DNA from: Sinorhizobium arboris LMG 14919
GTDB lineage: Bacteria; Pseudomonadota; Alphaproteobacteria; Rhizobiales; Rhizobiaceae
DNA: 64,000 nucleotides
Reading direction: 5' to 3'
Assembly: GCF_000427465.1 (NCBI RefSeq)
Contig: NZ_ATYB01000008.1
Span: 496,001-560,000 of the forward strand
In this document: positions 52,536 to 62,320 of the stretch, piece by piece
Layout of the letters: the number at the start of each line of letters is the position of its first letter
Numbering within the stretch: position 1 is the stretch's first letter
The notes under the pieces: model-generated
Told to the model about the DNA's origin: nothing
The model's input: the letters and a program-made list of their open reading frames with translations, nothing else
Databases searched by the model: none
Program-made: the position numbers and the translations under genes

Positions 52536-54134
52536 TTATTCGGCGATGCTCAGGAACTTGCTCAGATGCGCGTTCGGCGCATTGTCCACCCAGCCCTTGA
52601 CCCGCTCCGAAACCAGCCAGAGGTCCGCCTGGGTCAGGAACGGCGCGATCGGCTGTTCCTTCATCAGCAGCGTTTCCGCCTCGTGCAGGATCTTCGAACG
52701 TGCGTCGGGATCCTGTTCTTCATAGGACTTCTTCATCAGCGCATCGAATTCGGCGTTTTCGAAGTGACCGTAGTTGAAGGTCTTATTGGTGCTGAGACTG
52801 AGCGCCAGGAAATTCTCTGCATCGGCATAATCGGCGACCCAGCCGGCGCGCGCGACGTTGAACTTGCCGCCCTCCTGGAGATAGGCGTAGTGCGACGACA
52901 CGTCGAGGTTCACGAGCGACACCTTGGCGCCGAAGGTGTTCTTCCACATGTCGGCAACGGCGGTCGCGACACGCTCATGGTTGGGGTTGGTGTTGTAGCG
53001 GATTTCGATGTTGAGCGGTTTGCCGCCTTCGCCGTAGCCGGCTTCCTTCATCAACTCGATCGCCTTGTCCTCGCGGTCGAGCTGCGACATGTCCGCGAAA
53101 TCGGCCTTGGCCGGGTCGCCGTAACTCTCGATGCCAGGCGGCACCATCGAATAGGACGGCAGCTGCGAGCCGCTGTAGATTTCCTTGGCAAGGAAGTCGC
53201 GGTCGACTGCCATCGAGAGTGCCCGGCGGACGCGGACATCGTTATAGGGCTCCTGGCGCGTGTCGAAAGCGTAGTAGTAGGTGGCAAGCGTCGGAGAGAC
53301 GTGCACCTGCTCCCCATAGGAAGTGCGCAGGCGCTCGATCTGGTCGGCCGAGAAGTTGTAGGCGAGGTCCATCTCCTTCGCTTCGAAACGACGCACCGAA
53401 GCCGCCTGGTCGTCGATCGGATAGAAGATCACCTTGTCGAGCTTGACGTTGGCGGCATCCCAGTAATTCGTGTTCTTCTCCACGGTCAGGCTGTCGTTCG
53501 GCACATGCGCCGTCAGCCTGAAGGCGCCGTTCGAAACCATCACGCCCGGCTTCACGAAATCCGCGCCGTTCTTCTCGACGCTTGCCTTGCTGACCGGAAG
53601 TGCCGTCTGGTGTGCGAGCAGTTCCAGGAAAAACGGCGTCGGCCGCTCGAGGGTAACTTCGAGCGTCTTCTCGTCGACGGCCTTCACGCCGAGCTGGTCG
53701 ACCGGCAGTTCGCCCTTGTTGACCTTTTCGGCGTTCTTGATCGGGAAGAGGATATTGGCGTATTCGGCCGCCGTCTTCGGATCCTCCACGCGACGGAAGG
53801 AGAAGGCGAAATCTTCGGCCGTCACCGGCGAGCCGTCCGACCACTTGGCATCCGCACGCAGCTTGAAGGTATAGACGGTGCCGTCATCCGAAAGCTCCCA
53901 GGTTTCGGCGGCGCCCGGGACGATCTTGCCTGCGGCGTCGTAGATCGTCAGACCTTCATAGAGGTCCTTGAGAATGAACTCCTCGATGTTGATCGAGGTA
54001 TGGGCCTGATCGAGTGTCTGCGGCTCACCGGCATTGCCGCGGTGGAGTACCGCCTCGGCGAGCGCGGGACTTGCGCCGATGAGCAGCGAGCCGATGAGCG
54101 CGGCAGCCCTCAGATTGAGTTTCAGTGAAGCCAT
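52536..54134 (-). CDS. oppA: Peptide ABC transporter substrate-binding protein OppA
   Basis: 532 residues from ATG 54134 (GGGAAGGAGAAG upstream). Signal peptide LRAAALIGSLLIGASPALAEA (Sec type), cleaved near residue 27. The mature part is a family 5 binding protein: HRGNAGEPQTLDQAHT, LYEGLTIYDAAGKIVPGAAETWELSDD, SPVTAEDFAFSFRRVEDPK. The ORF continues upstream but without signal-peptide logic. First gene of the opp operon. An inverted repeat GTGCAAAT/ATTTGCAC lies about 50 bp upstream. Confidence 0.94.
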   Translation of the reverse strand: MASLKLNLRAAALIGSLLIGASPALAEAVLHRGNAGEPQTLDQAHTSINIEEFILKDLYEGLTIYDAAGKIVPGAAETWELSDDGTVYTFKLRADAKWSDGSPVTAEDFAFSFRRVEDPKTAAEYANILFPIKNAEKVNKGELPVDQLGVKAVDEKTLEVTLERPTPFFLELLAHQTALPVSKASVEKNGADFVKPGVMVSNGAFRLTAHVPNDSLTVEKNTNYWDAANVKLDKVIFYPIDDQAASVRRFEAKEMDLAYNFSADQIERLRTSYGEQVHVSPTLATYYYAFDTRQEPYNDVRVRRALSMAVDRDFLAKEIYSGSQLPSYSMVPPGIESYGDPAKADFADMSQLDREDKAIELMKEAGYGEGGKPLNIEIRYNTNPNHERVATAVADMWKNTFGAKVSLVNLDVSSHYAYLQEGGKFNVARAGWVADYADAENFLALSLSTNKTFNYGHFENAEFDALMKKSYEEQDPDARSKILHEAETLLMKEQPIAPFLTQADLWLVSERVKGWVDNAPNAHLSKFLSIAE

Positions 54135-54791
54135 TTTTCTTCTCCTTCCCCTCGTTTTGGGTTTGTTGATCGCAGGAGAGAAGTGCAAATTCCCAGTAAA
54201 GGCAAGGCGATTTGCACGGAAAATGCATCCTTCTCTTTAAATTTGGAATGCCGATAACCGCATAGGTTGCATATCAATTTGCGTTGAATTTCGTCCCGTT
54301 CGCGACACCAGCCCTTACCCGGCACCCGAGTGCCGATGTCGACCTGCAACGTTGTAGACCGCTTCGGCAAGTTGCGCTCATCCTCGCTGGGACGCTTCGA
54401 AAGACGCCGTCATGCAACCTTCATGAATTGTAGCGGCACTTTACGTAATATGCACAAAAAATTGCGCGCCTCGCTGCAATCTTTTTGCAATTCGTTCTTC
54501 CTGCGCGGCACAGCGCCGGATCCGAACCCCTGCCGGGATCCGTGGGCGGACCAGCGGACGGCCGGCGAAATCTGCCGCTGCTCGGTGGGTCGCATCCGAG
54601 ACTGACAGCACCACCAGAGGGCGAAAACAGCGATTTTTTGCAGAGGTATTTCTCATCCACAGCAATTTCGTCTGACGCACGTCCATCAAGTGACTTGTCG
54701 GCCCGTCTGGCCGGTTGCCAAAAGGTCCGCATGAATTATTGTGCCCTTGAATTCGGCGCCCGGAGTGGCGCAAAGCATCAGGGAGCTAAGA
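54135..54791. other. 657-bp divergent region between oppA and cbbA-like genes
   Basis: No convincing coding sequence: the ORFs here are short and in unrelated frames. Visible signals are the inverted repeat at 54183-54217, a GGCAC-CCGA-GTGCC hairpin at 54321-54334 and AT-rich stretches near 54440-54490. The length leaves room for a small RNA or for regulation of the aldolase gene, but I see no promoter-terminator pair to support one. Confidence 0.5.
54183..54217. promoter_or_regulatory. Inverted repeat GTGCAAAT / ATTTGCAC upstream of oppA
   Basis: Exact 8-bp arms at 54183-54190 and 54210-54217, 49 bp before the oppA ATG. Position fits an operator or an RNA stem in the oppA leader. The GCAAAT/ATTTGC half-sites recur, closer together, upstream of gabT at 62408-62422. 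Confidence 0.45.
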
Positions 54792-55835
54792 ATGGCATTG
54801 ATCACATTGCGGCAACTGCTCGACCACGCGGCGGAGAACAATTATGCGCTGCCGGCCTTCAATGTGAACAATCTCGAATACATTCAGGCGGTCATGAGGG
54901 CCGCCGATTCGACCGACTCTCCTGTCATCCTGCAGGCGAGCCGCGGCGCGCGGGCCTATGCCGGCGATGCCTTTCTCCGCCATCTGATCCTCGGCGCTGC
55001 GGAAGAATACCCGCATATCCCCGTCTGTCTGCATCTCGACCATGGCGACCAGCCGTCAACGTGCATCTCGGCGATCACCAATGGCTTCACCTCGGTGATG
55101 ATGGATGGTTCGCTGGAGAAGGACGGCAAGACCGTCGCGAGCTACGAGTACAATGTCGCCGTTACCGCCGAGGTCGTGAAGATCGCCCATGCGGCGGGGG
55201 TTTCCGTCGAGGGGGAACTCGGCTGTCTAGGCAATCTGGAAACGGGCGCCGGCGACAAGGAGGACGGGCATGGCTTCGAAGGCAAGCTCTCGCGCGAGGA
55301 ACTGCTGACCGATCCCGAGCAGGCCCTGGACTTCGTCTCGAAGACCGGCGTCGATGCCCTTGCGGTGGCGATCGGCACCAGCCATGGCGCATACAAGTTC
55401 ACGCGCGAGCCCGACGGAGAAATCCTATCGATCGAGACGATCGCCAAGATCAACAAGCGCCTGCCGAACACGCACCTCGTCATGCACGGATCCTCAAGCG
55501 TGCCTGCCGATCTCCAGGAACTCTTCAACGCCTACGGCGGCAAGATGAAGAAGACCTGGGGCGTGCCCGTATCAGAGATTCAGAAGGCCATCCCGCTCGG
55601 CGTACGCAAGGTCAACATCGATACGGATCTCCGGCTTGCCTTCACCGGCGAAATCCGCAAGCACCACATCGAGCATCCGGACAATTTCGACCCGCGCAAT
55701 TATCTGAAGCCGGCGATCGCCCATATGACCGAGGTCTGCAAGGAGCGTTTCGAGGCCTTCCGCTCTGCCGGCCAGGCATCGAAGATCCGCGTGCTGAGAT
55801 TGCCGGAAATGGCCAAGCGCTACGCAGCCGCCTGA
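54792..55835 (+). CDS. cbbA: Class II fructose-bisphosphate aldolase, Calvin-cycle type
   Basis: 347 residues. Zn-dependent class II aldolase: LHLDHGDQ (His ligands, about 80-87), the TSVMMDGS loop, EGELGCLGN with the catalytic region, GTSHGAYKF and HGSSS, then [12 protein letters not shown]. The insertion between EGELG and the GTSHG histidine motif fits the CbbA subtype. It splits fructose-1,6-bisphosphate (or sedoheptulose bisphosphate) in gluconeogenesis or the Calvin cycle. ATG 54792 has GGGAG upstream and the family N-terminus [15 protein letters not shown]. No other cbb genes are in the window; S. meliloti is known to have a second cbbA copy on pSymB. Confidence 0.93.
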   Translation: MALITLRQLLDHAAENNYALPAFNVNNLEYIQAVMRAADSTDSPVILQASRGARAYAGDAFLRHLILGAAEEYPHIPVCLHLDHGDQPSTCISAITNGFTSVMMDGSLEKDGKTVASYEYNVAVTAEVVKIAHAAGVSVEGELGCLGNLETGAGDKEDGHGFEGKLSREELLTDPEQALDFVSKTGVDALAVAIGTSHGAYKFTREPDGEILSIETIAKINKRLPNTHLVMHGSSSVPADLQELFNAYGGKMKKTWGVPVSEIQKAIPLGVRKVNIDTDLRLAFTGEIRKHHIEHPDNFDPRNYLKPAIAHMTEVCKERFEAFRSAGQASKIRVLRLPEMAKRYAAA

Positions 55836-55878
55836 GGTCTGGACGCAAAGCGGACGCAGCCTCCCTTGGGCCTCCCGG

Positions 55879-55894
55879 CTCCCCCGCAGGGGAG
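55879..55894. repeat. CTCCCC/GGGGAG hairpin between convergent genes
   Basis: CTCCCC-CGCA-GGGGAG in the 180-bp region between the aldolase gene and the convergent exporter gene. Same type as the palindromes at 48681-48785; possibly a weak bidirectional terminator. Confidence 0.4.
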
Positions 55895-56015
55895 AGGACA
55901 GCCGGCTACCCCGCGCGCCCACAGCACGCCCGGTCTTCGATGGAAGCTCGGAGTCTTGCCGTGCATAGTCTCTCCATGGGGACAGGGCGGCAGGCAATGC
56001 ATTGTGGCGCAAATC

Positions 56016-57809
56016 TCAATTTCCGCTTTCCGCGCGCGTCTCGTGCTCGTAGAGCTGGTCCATGCTGAGCGATGCGACGTCCGCGAGGGCGGACTGGCCC
56101 TTAACGCGCCCGGAGCCGAGCACGACGACGTCATCGCAGAACGAGATCGTGCTCCTGTGATGGCTGATCACGATCGTCGTGCGCCTGCCGGCCCTCGATC
56201 TCAGCGTCTCTACGATCGCCGCCTCCGACAGACCGTCGACTGCGTTCGTCGCCTCGTCGAGGATCAGAATCGCCGGATCGCGCACCAGCGCTCTGGCGAG
56301 CGCGATGCGCTGGCGTTGCCCGGCCGAGAGGCTTGCCCCCCGGTAGCCGACGACGGTTTCATAGCCCTGCGGTAGCTGTTCTATGAAGCCGTGCGCCTCG
56401 GCCAGCTTCGCGGCGCGTTCCGCTTCCGCAGGCGTAGCGCTTTGACCATAAGTGATGTTTTCAAGGACGGTGCCGTCCACCAGTTCGAGGTCCTGACTGG
56501 CGACGGCGATCTGGCGACGCCACTGGACGGGATCAATCTCGCCGAGCGGCACGCCATCGACGAGGATGCGGCCTTCATCAGGCTCGACGAAGCGGCAAAG
56601 GAGATTGACGATCGTCGTCTTTCCTGCCCCGGAACGGCCGATGATTGCGGTCGAGCGGCCGCTGCGGATTTCGAAGGTCGCAGAACGCAGCACCAGCGGG
56701 CGCACCTCGGAACCGGGATACCGGAAGGTCACCCGGTCGAATTTCATGCCCTGGTATAAACCGTCGACAGGTGCGTCGCCCTTGGGGGGCATCGGCTTGT
56801 CGGAGGAGTCGAGAAGCCATCGCACCTCTTCGAGCGACCCGCTCCAGCCCAGAATCTGGCTCCAGGACATCTGCAGGGCGCGCATATGCGGCTGCAGCCG
56901 ATATAGCAGCACGACGAAGGCTACGATTACCGGAAAGCTGACTCCGACGGACCAGGCGCTCACGACCACGGCCAGAAACAGCGCCGAGTGCAGCACTTCG
57001 GTCAGCGGCGGCAGCGCGCCCTGGCGCGACTGGAGCACGATACCGGCCCGGCGAACGGCGTCTGATGCGGAATCGAACGCCTTCTTCTCGCGCAGCTCCT
57101 GGCCAAATGCACGGATCAGCCTTCCGGCGTGAACGAGATGCAGCATCCTGGCGGCAAGCTCGCTGTTGAAGGACGTCACATGGCGGCTCGGCCCCTTGAG
57201 CGTTGCCGAAAGGGCCGCGTGGGCAAGCTGGACGAGAACGAGGCCGAGCGCCACGAAGAGCGTCATCTGCCAGGACATGAGCAAGAGAAAAGCGAGCAGG
57301 ATGACGGCCGCCGAACCGTGCACGATAGCCGAGAGGATCGTCTGGATCGCGTCGGAGGCCCGCCAGGACTCGTTGGAGATGATGTTGAGCAGCCGGCCGG
57401 GATTTTGCTGCATGAAGAACGGGTATCCTATCCGCAAGAGTTGATCTGCGAGCGCGCTGCGGATGGCGTGACTGGCCTTGCCGTAGATGAAGGTCGTGAG
57501 CAGCGTGTTTGCAAAGGCGAGGATGTTCTTGAGCGCGATCAGCGCAAGGACGGCGCCGGCAATCGCCAGCAGCCGCTCGCGGTCGCCCAGACTCTCTCCT
57601 ATCCCTTGAAAGTAAGCGGAGATACCGCTCAAGCCGGCGGCCTGGCCGTCCCCGGCGATGATGCCAAGCATGGGTATGATGAGGCCGATGCCGGCGCCTT
57701 CGAGCGCAGCGCTGGCAAGGCCGAGAATGACGACGGCCGGCAGCAGGCGCATTTGCCGCCCCAGCGCACCGCGCAGGACCTCAAGGCCTGGCAATAGGAA
57801 TCTGCGCAT
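56016..57809 (-). CDS. ABC exporter, fused permease-ATPase (MsbA/PglK type)
   Basis: 597 residues: membrane domain with six helices (for example LLPAVVILGLASAALEGAGIGLIIPML and AILLAF-type segments) fused to an ATPase with Walker A GRSGAGKTT, signature LSAGQRQRIALARA (Gly-Gly reduced to Ala-Gly) and Walker B ILILDEATNAVD. Such half-transporters dimerise and flip lipid-linked glycans. It is the last gene of a minus-strand module with two GT2 transferases and an acyltransferase, so it probably exports the glycan they build. Starts nine bases after the upstream stop. Confidence 0.88.
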   Translation of the reverse strand: MRRFLLPGLEVLRGALGRQMRLLPAVVILGLASAALEGAGIGLIIPMLGIIAGDGQAAGLSGISAYFQGIGESLGDRERLLAIAGAVLALIALKNILAFANTLLTTFIYGKASHAIRSALADQLLRIGYPFFMQQNPGRLLNIISNESWRASDAIQTILSAIVHGSAAVILLAFLLLMSWQMTLFVALGLVLVQLAHAALSATLKGPSRHVTSFNSELAARMLHLVHAGRLIRAFGQELREKKAFDSASDAVRRAGIVLQSRQGALPPLTEVLHSALFLAVVVSAWSVGVSFPVIVAFVVLLYRLQPHMRALQMSWSQILGWSGSLEEVRWLLDSSDKPMPPKGDAPVDGLYQGMKFDRVTFRYPGSEVRPLVLRSATFEIRSGRSTAIIGRSGAGKTTIVNLLCRFVEPDEGRILVDGVPLGEIDPVQWRRQIAVASQDLELVDGTVLENITYGQSATPAEAERAAKLAEAHGFIEQLPQGYETVVGYRGASLSAGQRQRIALARALVRDPAILILDEATNAVDGLSEAAIVETLRSRAGRRTTIVISHHRSTISFCDDVVVLGSGRVKGQSALADVASLSMDQLYEHETRAESGN

Positions 57810-57818
57810 GTACGGTCC

Positions 57819-58841
57819 TCACCTGAGCTTCGACGCTGCTTGTTCGGCCTGACGCCGTTCGGTCCGCGGCGCCAGGCTTGTCATGGCAAGCCGCGCGAAG
57901 CGCGCGGCGCCGACGATATTCATCGAAACGATCGGCCAATGCGACAATTGCAGTTTAGGATCGAAACGGGCCCCGCCGAAAGCTTCGCCGCACGCCGATC
58001 TGACGGTCCAGCCGAAATGTTTGAGAAGCCACGGCGCACCGAGGAGGTGCTTAAGACAGAGTCCGCCATTTCCAAGGCTGTAGTTGCGATGAAGCTCTTC
58101 GATCGCCGCACGAAGACGGCGGCCGTGATGATGGTGGACGATCATGTCCGGCACGTATTCGACAGGAATGCCGAGCTGGAACGCACGCACCAGGTAGTCC
58201 GTGTCCTCGGCGGCTTTCAACGGCGCTCCGGCGCCGAATCGCTCGTCGAAGAGACCAATGCGTGCCGCCACCTCGCGATGCATTGTCATGTTGCAACCAA
58301 GCACGAAGCCACCGGGATGGACATCGGGGGTCAGGCGTGCCGCGACCTTCGACCGCTTTATAGTGAACGGCAGGTCGGCGGGGTCGCCCAGTTCGACGCG
58401 TCCCCCGCGGATCACGCGCTGTTCGCCGTTGGCGTAATGCCGTTCGAGGTCGGCGAGATAATTCCTGTCCACCTCGCAGTCGTCGTCGATGAAAACGAGG
58501 ACCCGGCCGCGCGCACGCGCCATCCCGGCATTGCGTGCAACGGCGAGGCCCGAGCGAGGCTCGGCGACCAGCGTGATCGGCATTTTCGAACACGACGCTA
58601 TGCGGGCGAGTTCGTCCGCAGTGCCGTCCGTGGAGCCGTTGTCAACGACGACGAGTTCGCTCCCAACCCCAGCATGGGCACAGCATGCGGTTTCAATCGA
58701 CCGGATCGAGGCACCAAGCGTCCGGATGCGGTTGCGCGTGCAGACGATGAAGCTGGCGAACGGCTCCGCACCGTCGGCCGGTACGCTTGGGCGTTCTTGC
58801 GTTGTTGCGGACTGTTCGAACTCCATTTCAGTTTGAGCCAT
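57819..58841 (-). CDS. Glycosyltransferase GT2
   Basis: 340 residues. GT-A domain with FIVCTRNRIRTLGASIRSI, VVVDNGSTDGTADEL, SGLAVARNAGMARARG, the DXD-type FIDDDCEVD, and DTDYLVRAFQLG, with HHHHGRR after it. The ATG at 58841 lies within the end of the upstream transferase gene (14-bp overlap), suggesting coupling; ATG 58826 is an alternative. A longer frame upstream is non-homologous. Probably adds a sugar in a minor surface polysaccharide; donor unknown. Confidence 0.87.
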   Translation of the reverse strand: MAQTEMEFEQSATTQERPSVPADGAEPFASFIVCTRNRIRTLGASIRSIETACCAHAGVGSELVVVDNGSTDGTADELARIASCSKMPITLVAEPRSGLAVARNAGMARARGRVLVFIDDDCEVDRNYLADLERHYANGEQRVIRGGRVELGDPADLPFTIKRSKVAARLTPDVHPGGFVLGCNMTMHREVAARIGLFDERFGAGAPLKAAEDTDYLVRAFQLGIPVEYVPDMIVHHHHGRRLRAAIEELHRNYSLGNGGLCLKHLLGAPWLLKHFGWTVRSACGEAFGGARFDPKLQLSHWPIVSMNIVGAARFARLAMTSLAPRTERRQAEQAASKLR

Positions 58842-59931
58842 ATTCAGGCAGAACGGTCGCAGCGGGCACCGATTGCAGGCGGCGCGCGAGCCGATCCAGC
58901 CGCTTGCTCGCAGCGAGCGAAACGAGACTGCACCAAGGTGCGCGGGCCGCCGCAAGCAGCCCGTACCGCTCACGGCGGCGAATCAGGCCCCATTTTCCCG
59001 TCCGAGTCAGGAACTCATGGGTCAGCCGCGGCTGTTCCTCGTCGGCGATGAGCTGGTAGAGGAAATAGAAGAAGCAAAGGGCGCCTTCCTCATAGGCATG
59101 GCGTACCTCCGCCGGCAGCGCCGAAATCTTGCGCTCGAGCTCGAGTATCCAGTCGGCCGAACGTGCCACCGTCTCGCTCGTTACCGTGGCCCCGATCGCC
59201 TGCAGCACACCGGAATCCGCGACAAGCGCCTCCCGTGCCAGGTTTTGGGCGACGATAGTCAAATGAGTGCGGCGCATCTGCCGCTTGTGCTTGCTGGTGA
59301 CGCTGTCCTCATGGATGCGATAGGCGACCAGGGCCTCATCGAGCATGTGAACTGGAAACCGATCCGCGATCCGCCTGAAGAGATCGAAATCTTCCGCATG
59401 CACATAATTCGGATCGTAGCGGAGCATCTCTTCCGGGATGACTTGCCGGTTATAGACCACGGTCGAATGCATGAAGATCGTGAAGAACAGCGACAAGATC
59501 CTCAGACTTCCCGTCTGATAGACGGGATTTGGTTTGCCGCGCAGGACGCGGTTGCCGATCAGCATGTCGATGCCGGTGCCGCATAGGGCGAGCCGAGGCT
59601 CCTTCGCAAACAGCGCGACCTGCCGCGACAAACGCGACGGATAGGCGATGTCGTCGGCGTCCATCCGCGCGACAAGCTCGCCGTTCGCGAGCGCGAGGCC
59701 TTCATTCAGGGTCGATATGAGACCGCGGTTCTCGCGGGAAATGATGGACAGGCGAGCGTCGGCCTTGCGGTAGCGCTCGAGAATGTCCCGTGACCGATCC
59801 GTCGATCCATCGTCGATCGCGATCACTTCCAGACGTTCGTGTTCCTGGCGCAACAGGCTCTCGATAGCTGCAGCAACATATGGCTCGGCATTGTAGACAG
59901 GCAGGACGACGGAGACGAGGGGCGTCGGCAT
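58828..59931 (-). CDS. Glycosyltransferase GT2
   Basis: 367 residues with N-terminal GT2 core: VSVVLPVYNAEPYVAAAIESLL, IAIDDGSTDRSRDIL, GLALANGELVARMDADD (DXD) and HAEDFDLFRRIADRF. The C-terminal 130 residues are helical. It starts 15 bases after the acyltransferase stop and overlaps the next GT2 gene. Donor and acceptor unknown. Together with the neighbours it forms a compact four-gene glycan module distinct from the galactoglucan cluster. Confidence 0.9.
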   Translation of the reverse strand: MPTPLVSVVLPVYNAEPYVAAAIESLLRQEHERLEVIAIDDGSTDRSRDILERYRKADARLSIISRENRGLISTLNEGLALANGELVARMDADDIAYPSRLSRQVALFAKEPRLALCGTGIDMLIGNRVLRGKPNPVYQTGSLRILSLFFTIFMHSTVVYNRQVIPEEMLRYDPNYVHAEDFDLFRRIADRFPVHMLDEALVAYRIHEDSVTSKHKRQMRRTHLTIVAQNLAREALVADSGVLQAIGATVTSETVARSADWILELERKISALPAEVRHAYEEGALCFFYFLYQLIADEEQPRLTHEFLTRTGKWGLIRRRERYGLLAAARAPWCSLVSLAASKRLDRLARRLQSVPAATVLPEYGSN

Positions 59932-59946
59932 GTTCGGCTCGTGTGC

Positions 59947-61077
59947 TTATCGAAGATTCTGGGGCTGCAGGGCTTCGTCGCGCCTGGTACCGGGAACTGC
60001 AATTGCCGCCCCTGCTCCGCCGTCTGGACGAACATAAGGAAAGTGGCGCTTCAGTCCGTTCAGGGGCCTCTCGAAGAGCAGCCAGGATGCCGAGGCAAGA
60101 AGCAAGGTCAGAGCGCCGGCGACGACGAACCGCCCTGCCCCCTGACTCGAGACATTCACCGGGATCAAAGGCTGCGCTTGAACAACCAGAGCCAGCACGA
60201 CGGCGTGGAAAAGGTAGACGCCGTAGCTGATGCGGCCGAGCGCCGCCAACGGCGAAAGCGCGATAAGCCGCCCGGCAGGCCCGCCGATCCCCTTCGAACA
60301 GCTGCCGACCAGCACGGCGAGCGGCAAGAGTGGGAAAACCTCCAAACCTATCCAGGCAAGCCACGCGATGACGGGCGTCATCGGAACCGGCTTCACCCAC
60401 AGGACGAGTGCGGCAAGCGAAAGCGGAAGCCAGCTCAGTCTCGCCCATCGCGGCCAAGCCGCGCGCCAGGATGGGCGGGCGGCGAGCAGCGCACCTGCGG
60501 CCAGCGCATCCATCGATGCCGGCGGCAGGAGATCGCGCGCGATCGAAGGCGTACCGGTGAGCGGCCAGTAAAAGCGGTAGGCAAGCGAGCAAACGATAAC
60601 GCCGAGGCAAACCCCGGCGACCGACCGGCGCGGCACGAGCAATACGATCAGTGGCCAGACGAGGTAGAATTGCTCCTCGATGCTCAGGCTCCACGTGTGA
60701 CAGAGAACCCACGGCGCCCATTCGTTCTGCAGTGCGTACCAGAAGTTCGAGAGATAGAGGGCGTGCCACGCCAGGACTTCCCTGGAGCGGACCATATCCA
60801 GAAAAAAAACGGCGGCGAGCACGGCAAAGTAGGGAGGGAAGATGCGCAGTGCCCGGCGCGCATAGAACGACCTGAGCGCCGTCACCGGCTCGAAACGAGC
60901 GGCATCGCGCGCGTCGAGCAGCAGCCGCGTTATCAGGAAGCCGCTCAATATGAAAAAGAGCCTTACGCCGAGATGACCCCAAGGGGATCCATCGGCTGCG
61001 AAGAAATGCGCGTAGAGCACCATTGTGACCGCTACGGCTCTCAGACCGTCCAGTTGCTGGTCGCGCGCCATCTGCAT
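59947..61077 (-). CDS. Acyltransferase family 3 (OafA/ExoZ-like)
   Basis: 376 residues, polytopic (about ten helices). N-terminal QLDGLRAVAVTMVLYAHFFA carries the family motif with catalytic-type histidine, and RRALRIFPPYFAVLAAVFFL the Arg motif; HTWSLSIEEQFYLVWP is the second signature. Adds acetyl or other acyl groups to polysaccharides at the membrane. ATG 61077 has GGAGG eight bases upstream; the frame extends 24 codons further without support. First gene of the acyltransferase-GT2-GT2-ABC operon. Confidence 0.92.
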   Translation of the reverse strand: MQMARDQQLDGLRAVAVTMVLYAHFFAADGSPWGHLGVRLFFILSGFLITRLLLDARDAARFEPVTALRSFYARRALRIFPPYFAVLAAVFFLDMVRSREVLAWHALYLSNFWYALQNEWAPWVLCHTWSLSIEEQFYLVWPLIVLLVPRRSVAGVCLGVIVCSLAYRFYWPLTGTPSIARDLLPPASMDALAAGALLAARPSWRAAWPRWARLSWLPLSLAALVLWVKPVPMTPVIAWLAWIGLEVFPLLPLAVLVGSCSKGIGGPAGRLIALSPLAALGRISYGVYLFHAVVLALVVQAQPLIPVNVSSQGAGRFVVAGALTLLLASASWLLFERPLNGLKRHFPYVRPDGGAGAAIAVPGTRRDEALQPQNLR

Positions 61078-61457
61078 CAACACTCCCTCCGCATTCAGCC
61101 TTTGCGGAACTTCTCCCGTAAGCTCATGGAACAGGTGCATCCTTTGCAATCAGGTTCGCTAAGCGCTCGCCAGCGGCAGCTGGCGGACGGGTGGGCTAAA
61201 GAACAGTTCGAGGCTGAATGGGGGAATCGGGCCAAACTTTGTCCCACACTTCATCAACACAGCCCGCCTGGTCCCAAGACGTCGGGAGTGTGGCTCGCCC
61301 GCAATATCATACCGCAAGGGCGTTGAGCCGTGTCACACGGGGGCAGCTTCATTGATCGGGTGCAGATCGTTGATCGATTCCGATAGCTGGCGGCGGGATG
61401 CGCAGAAGACCGCATACTTTCCTCATCCCGCTTAGCCGTGAGTGCCGGTGCTTCCCG
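61078..61457. other. 380-bp region without a recognisable gene
   Basis: Upstream of the acyltransferase operon and downstream of the MerR-XRE-cupin gene, which both lie on the minus strand. I see no coding sequence. CCGTGT-C-ACACGG at 61328-61340 is a perfect short palindrome. The region probably holds the promoter of the glycan operon. Confidence 0.5.
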
Positions 61458-62291
61458 TCAAAACGTCGGGGGCGTATTGATCCACAACAACACGGTTTCG
61501 CCGTCATGCCTGTTCGACCAGGCATGACGGCGCCGGCTCTCGAAATAGAGGGAGTCGCCCGGATGAAGGTCGTAGAACTGATCCGAATCCAGTACGAACT
61601 CCACATGCCCGGAGAGAACATACACGAATTCCTCCCCCTCATGCCGGTAGGCGCCCTCGCTCGACGCGCCTGGCGCCAGAACGAAGCGATGGCAATCCAT
61701 CTGGTTCCTGCCTTCGGCAAGCAGCTGCACCGTCACCCCCGGTGCCGTGCGCGGCCAGTTGCGCCATTCGCCGGCCCGGACGAGCGCCCGCGCTCCTGTC
61801 TCCTCTTCGCCGGAGAGGCTCGATACGGTGGTTCCGAAATATTCCGCCAGATTGTGCAGAACGGCGATGGAGACACCCTGCGACGTCCGCTCCAGAGTTG
61901 AAAGCACGGATGCGGCGATGCCGATGTCACCGGCCACCTGTTCCAGCGTCTTGCCCGCGGCATGCCTCAGACTGCGCAGCTTCCGCCCGACCTGCAGGTC
62001 GCCATTGTCGTCGGTCGGCGTGGCGGAGCCATTTTCGTCTTCTGTGAAGGCGCTTTCAGCCTCCAGAGCCTCCCTGATCGCTGCGGGGTTGAGGCCGCGT
62101 TCGGAGCGGAACCAGGAAATGCGCTTCAGCCGGGCGAGATCGGCATCGGTATATTGTCTATGCCCCGTCACCGAACGCTCCGGCACGACGAGGCCTTGCG
62201 TTTCCCATAGCCTGAGCGTCGAGGCCGACACGCCCGCTAGCCTTGCCGCCTCGGCAACCTTGTAGCGAATGCCGCCAATACCGCCCATCAA
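61458..62291 (-). CDS. Regulator with MerR-type HTH, XRE-type HTH and cupin domains
   Basis: 277 residues with three domains in order. Residues about 8-75 are a MerR helix-turn-helix (RYKVAEAARLAGVSASTLRLWETQGLV, then GHRQYTDADLARLKRI). About 102-160 are an XRE/Cro helix-turn-helix (GRKLRSLRHAAGKTLEQVA ... SVLSTLERTSQGVS). About 205-275 are a cupin (APGASSEGAYRHEGEEFVYVLSGHVEF, LHPGDSLYFES, HAWSNRHDGETVLLW). The XRE-cupin half resembles PuuR, the repressor of putrescine/GABA genes; the MerR domain is extra. Divergent from the aminotransferase gene, which it may control. ATG 62291 or 62288. Confidence 0.88.
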   Translation of the reverse strand: MMGGIGGIRYKVAEAARLAGVSASTLRLWETQGLVVPERSVTGHRQYTDADLARLKRISWFRSERGLNPAAIREALEAESAFTEDENGSATPTDDNGDLQVGRKLRSLRHAAGKTLEQVAGDIGIAASVLSTLERTSQGVSIAVLHNLAEYFGTTVSSLSGEEETGARALVRAGEWRNWPRTAPGVTVQLLAEGRNQMDCHRFVLAPGASSEGAYRHEGEEFVYVLSGHVEFVLDSDQFYDLHPGDSLYFESRRRHAWSNRHDGETVLLWINTPPTF

Positions 62292-62320
62292 TTCATATCC
62301 TTATCACCGTGCCGGATCCG

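Noticed and set aside
51567..54128. Plus-strand ORF of 853 codons antisense to oppB and oppA
   Set aside because: It mirrors well-conserved opp genes in GC-rich DNA; its sequence is of low complexity with runs of charged residues and shows no family features.
54400..54790. Possible small RNA gene in the oppA-aldolase region
   Set aside because: Only weak hairpins and no terminator with a T-run; not supportable by eye.
59839..61326. 495-codon plus-strand ORF antisense to the acyltransferase gene
   Set aside because: Typical codon-position shadow; the acyltransferase on the other strand has strong family motifs.
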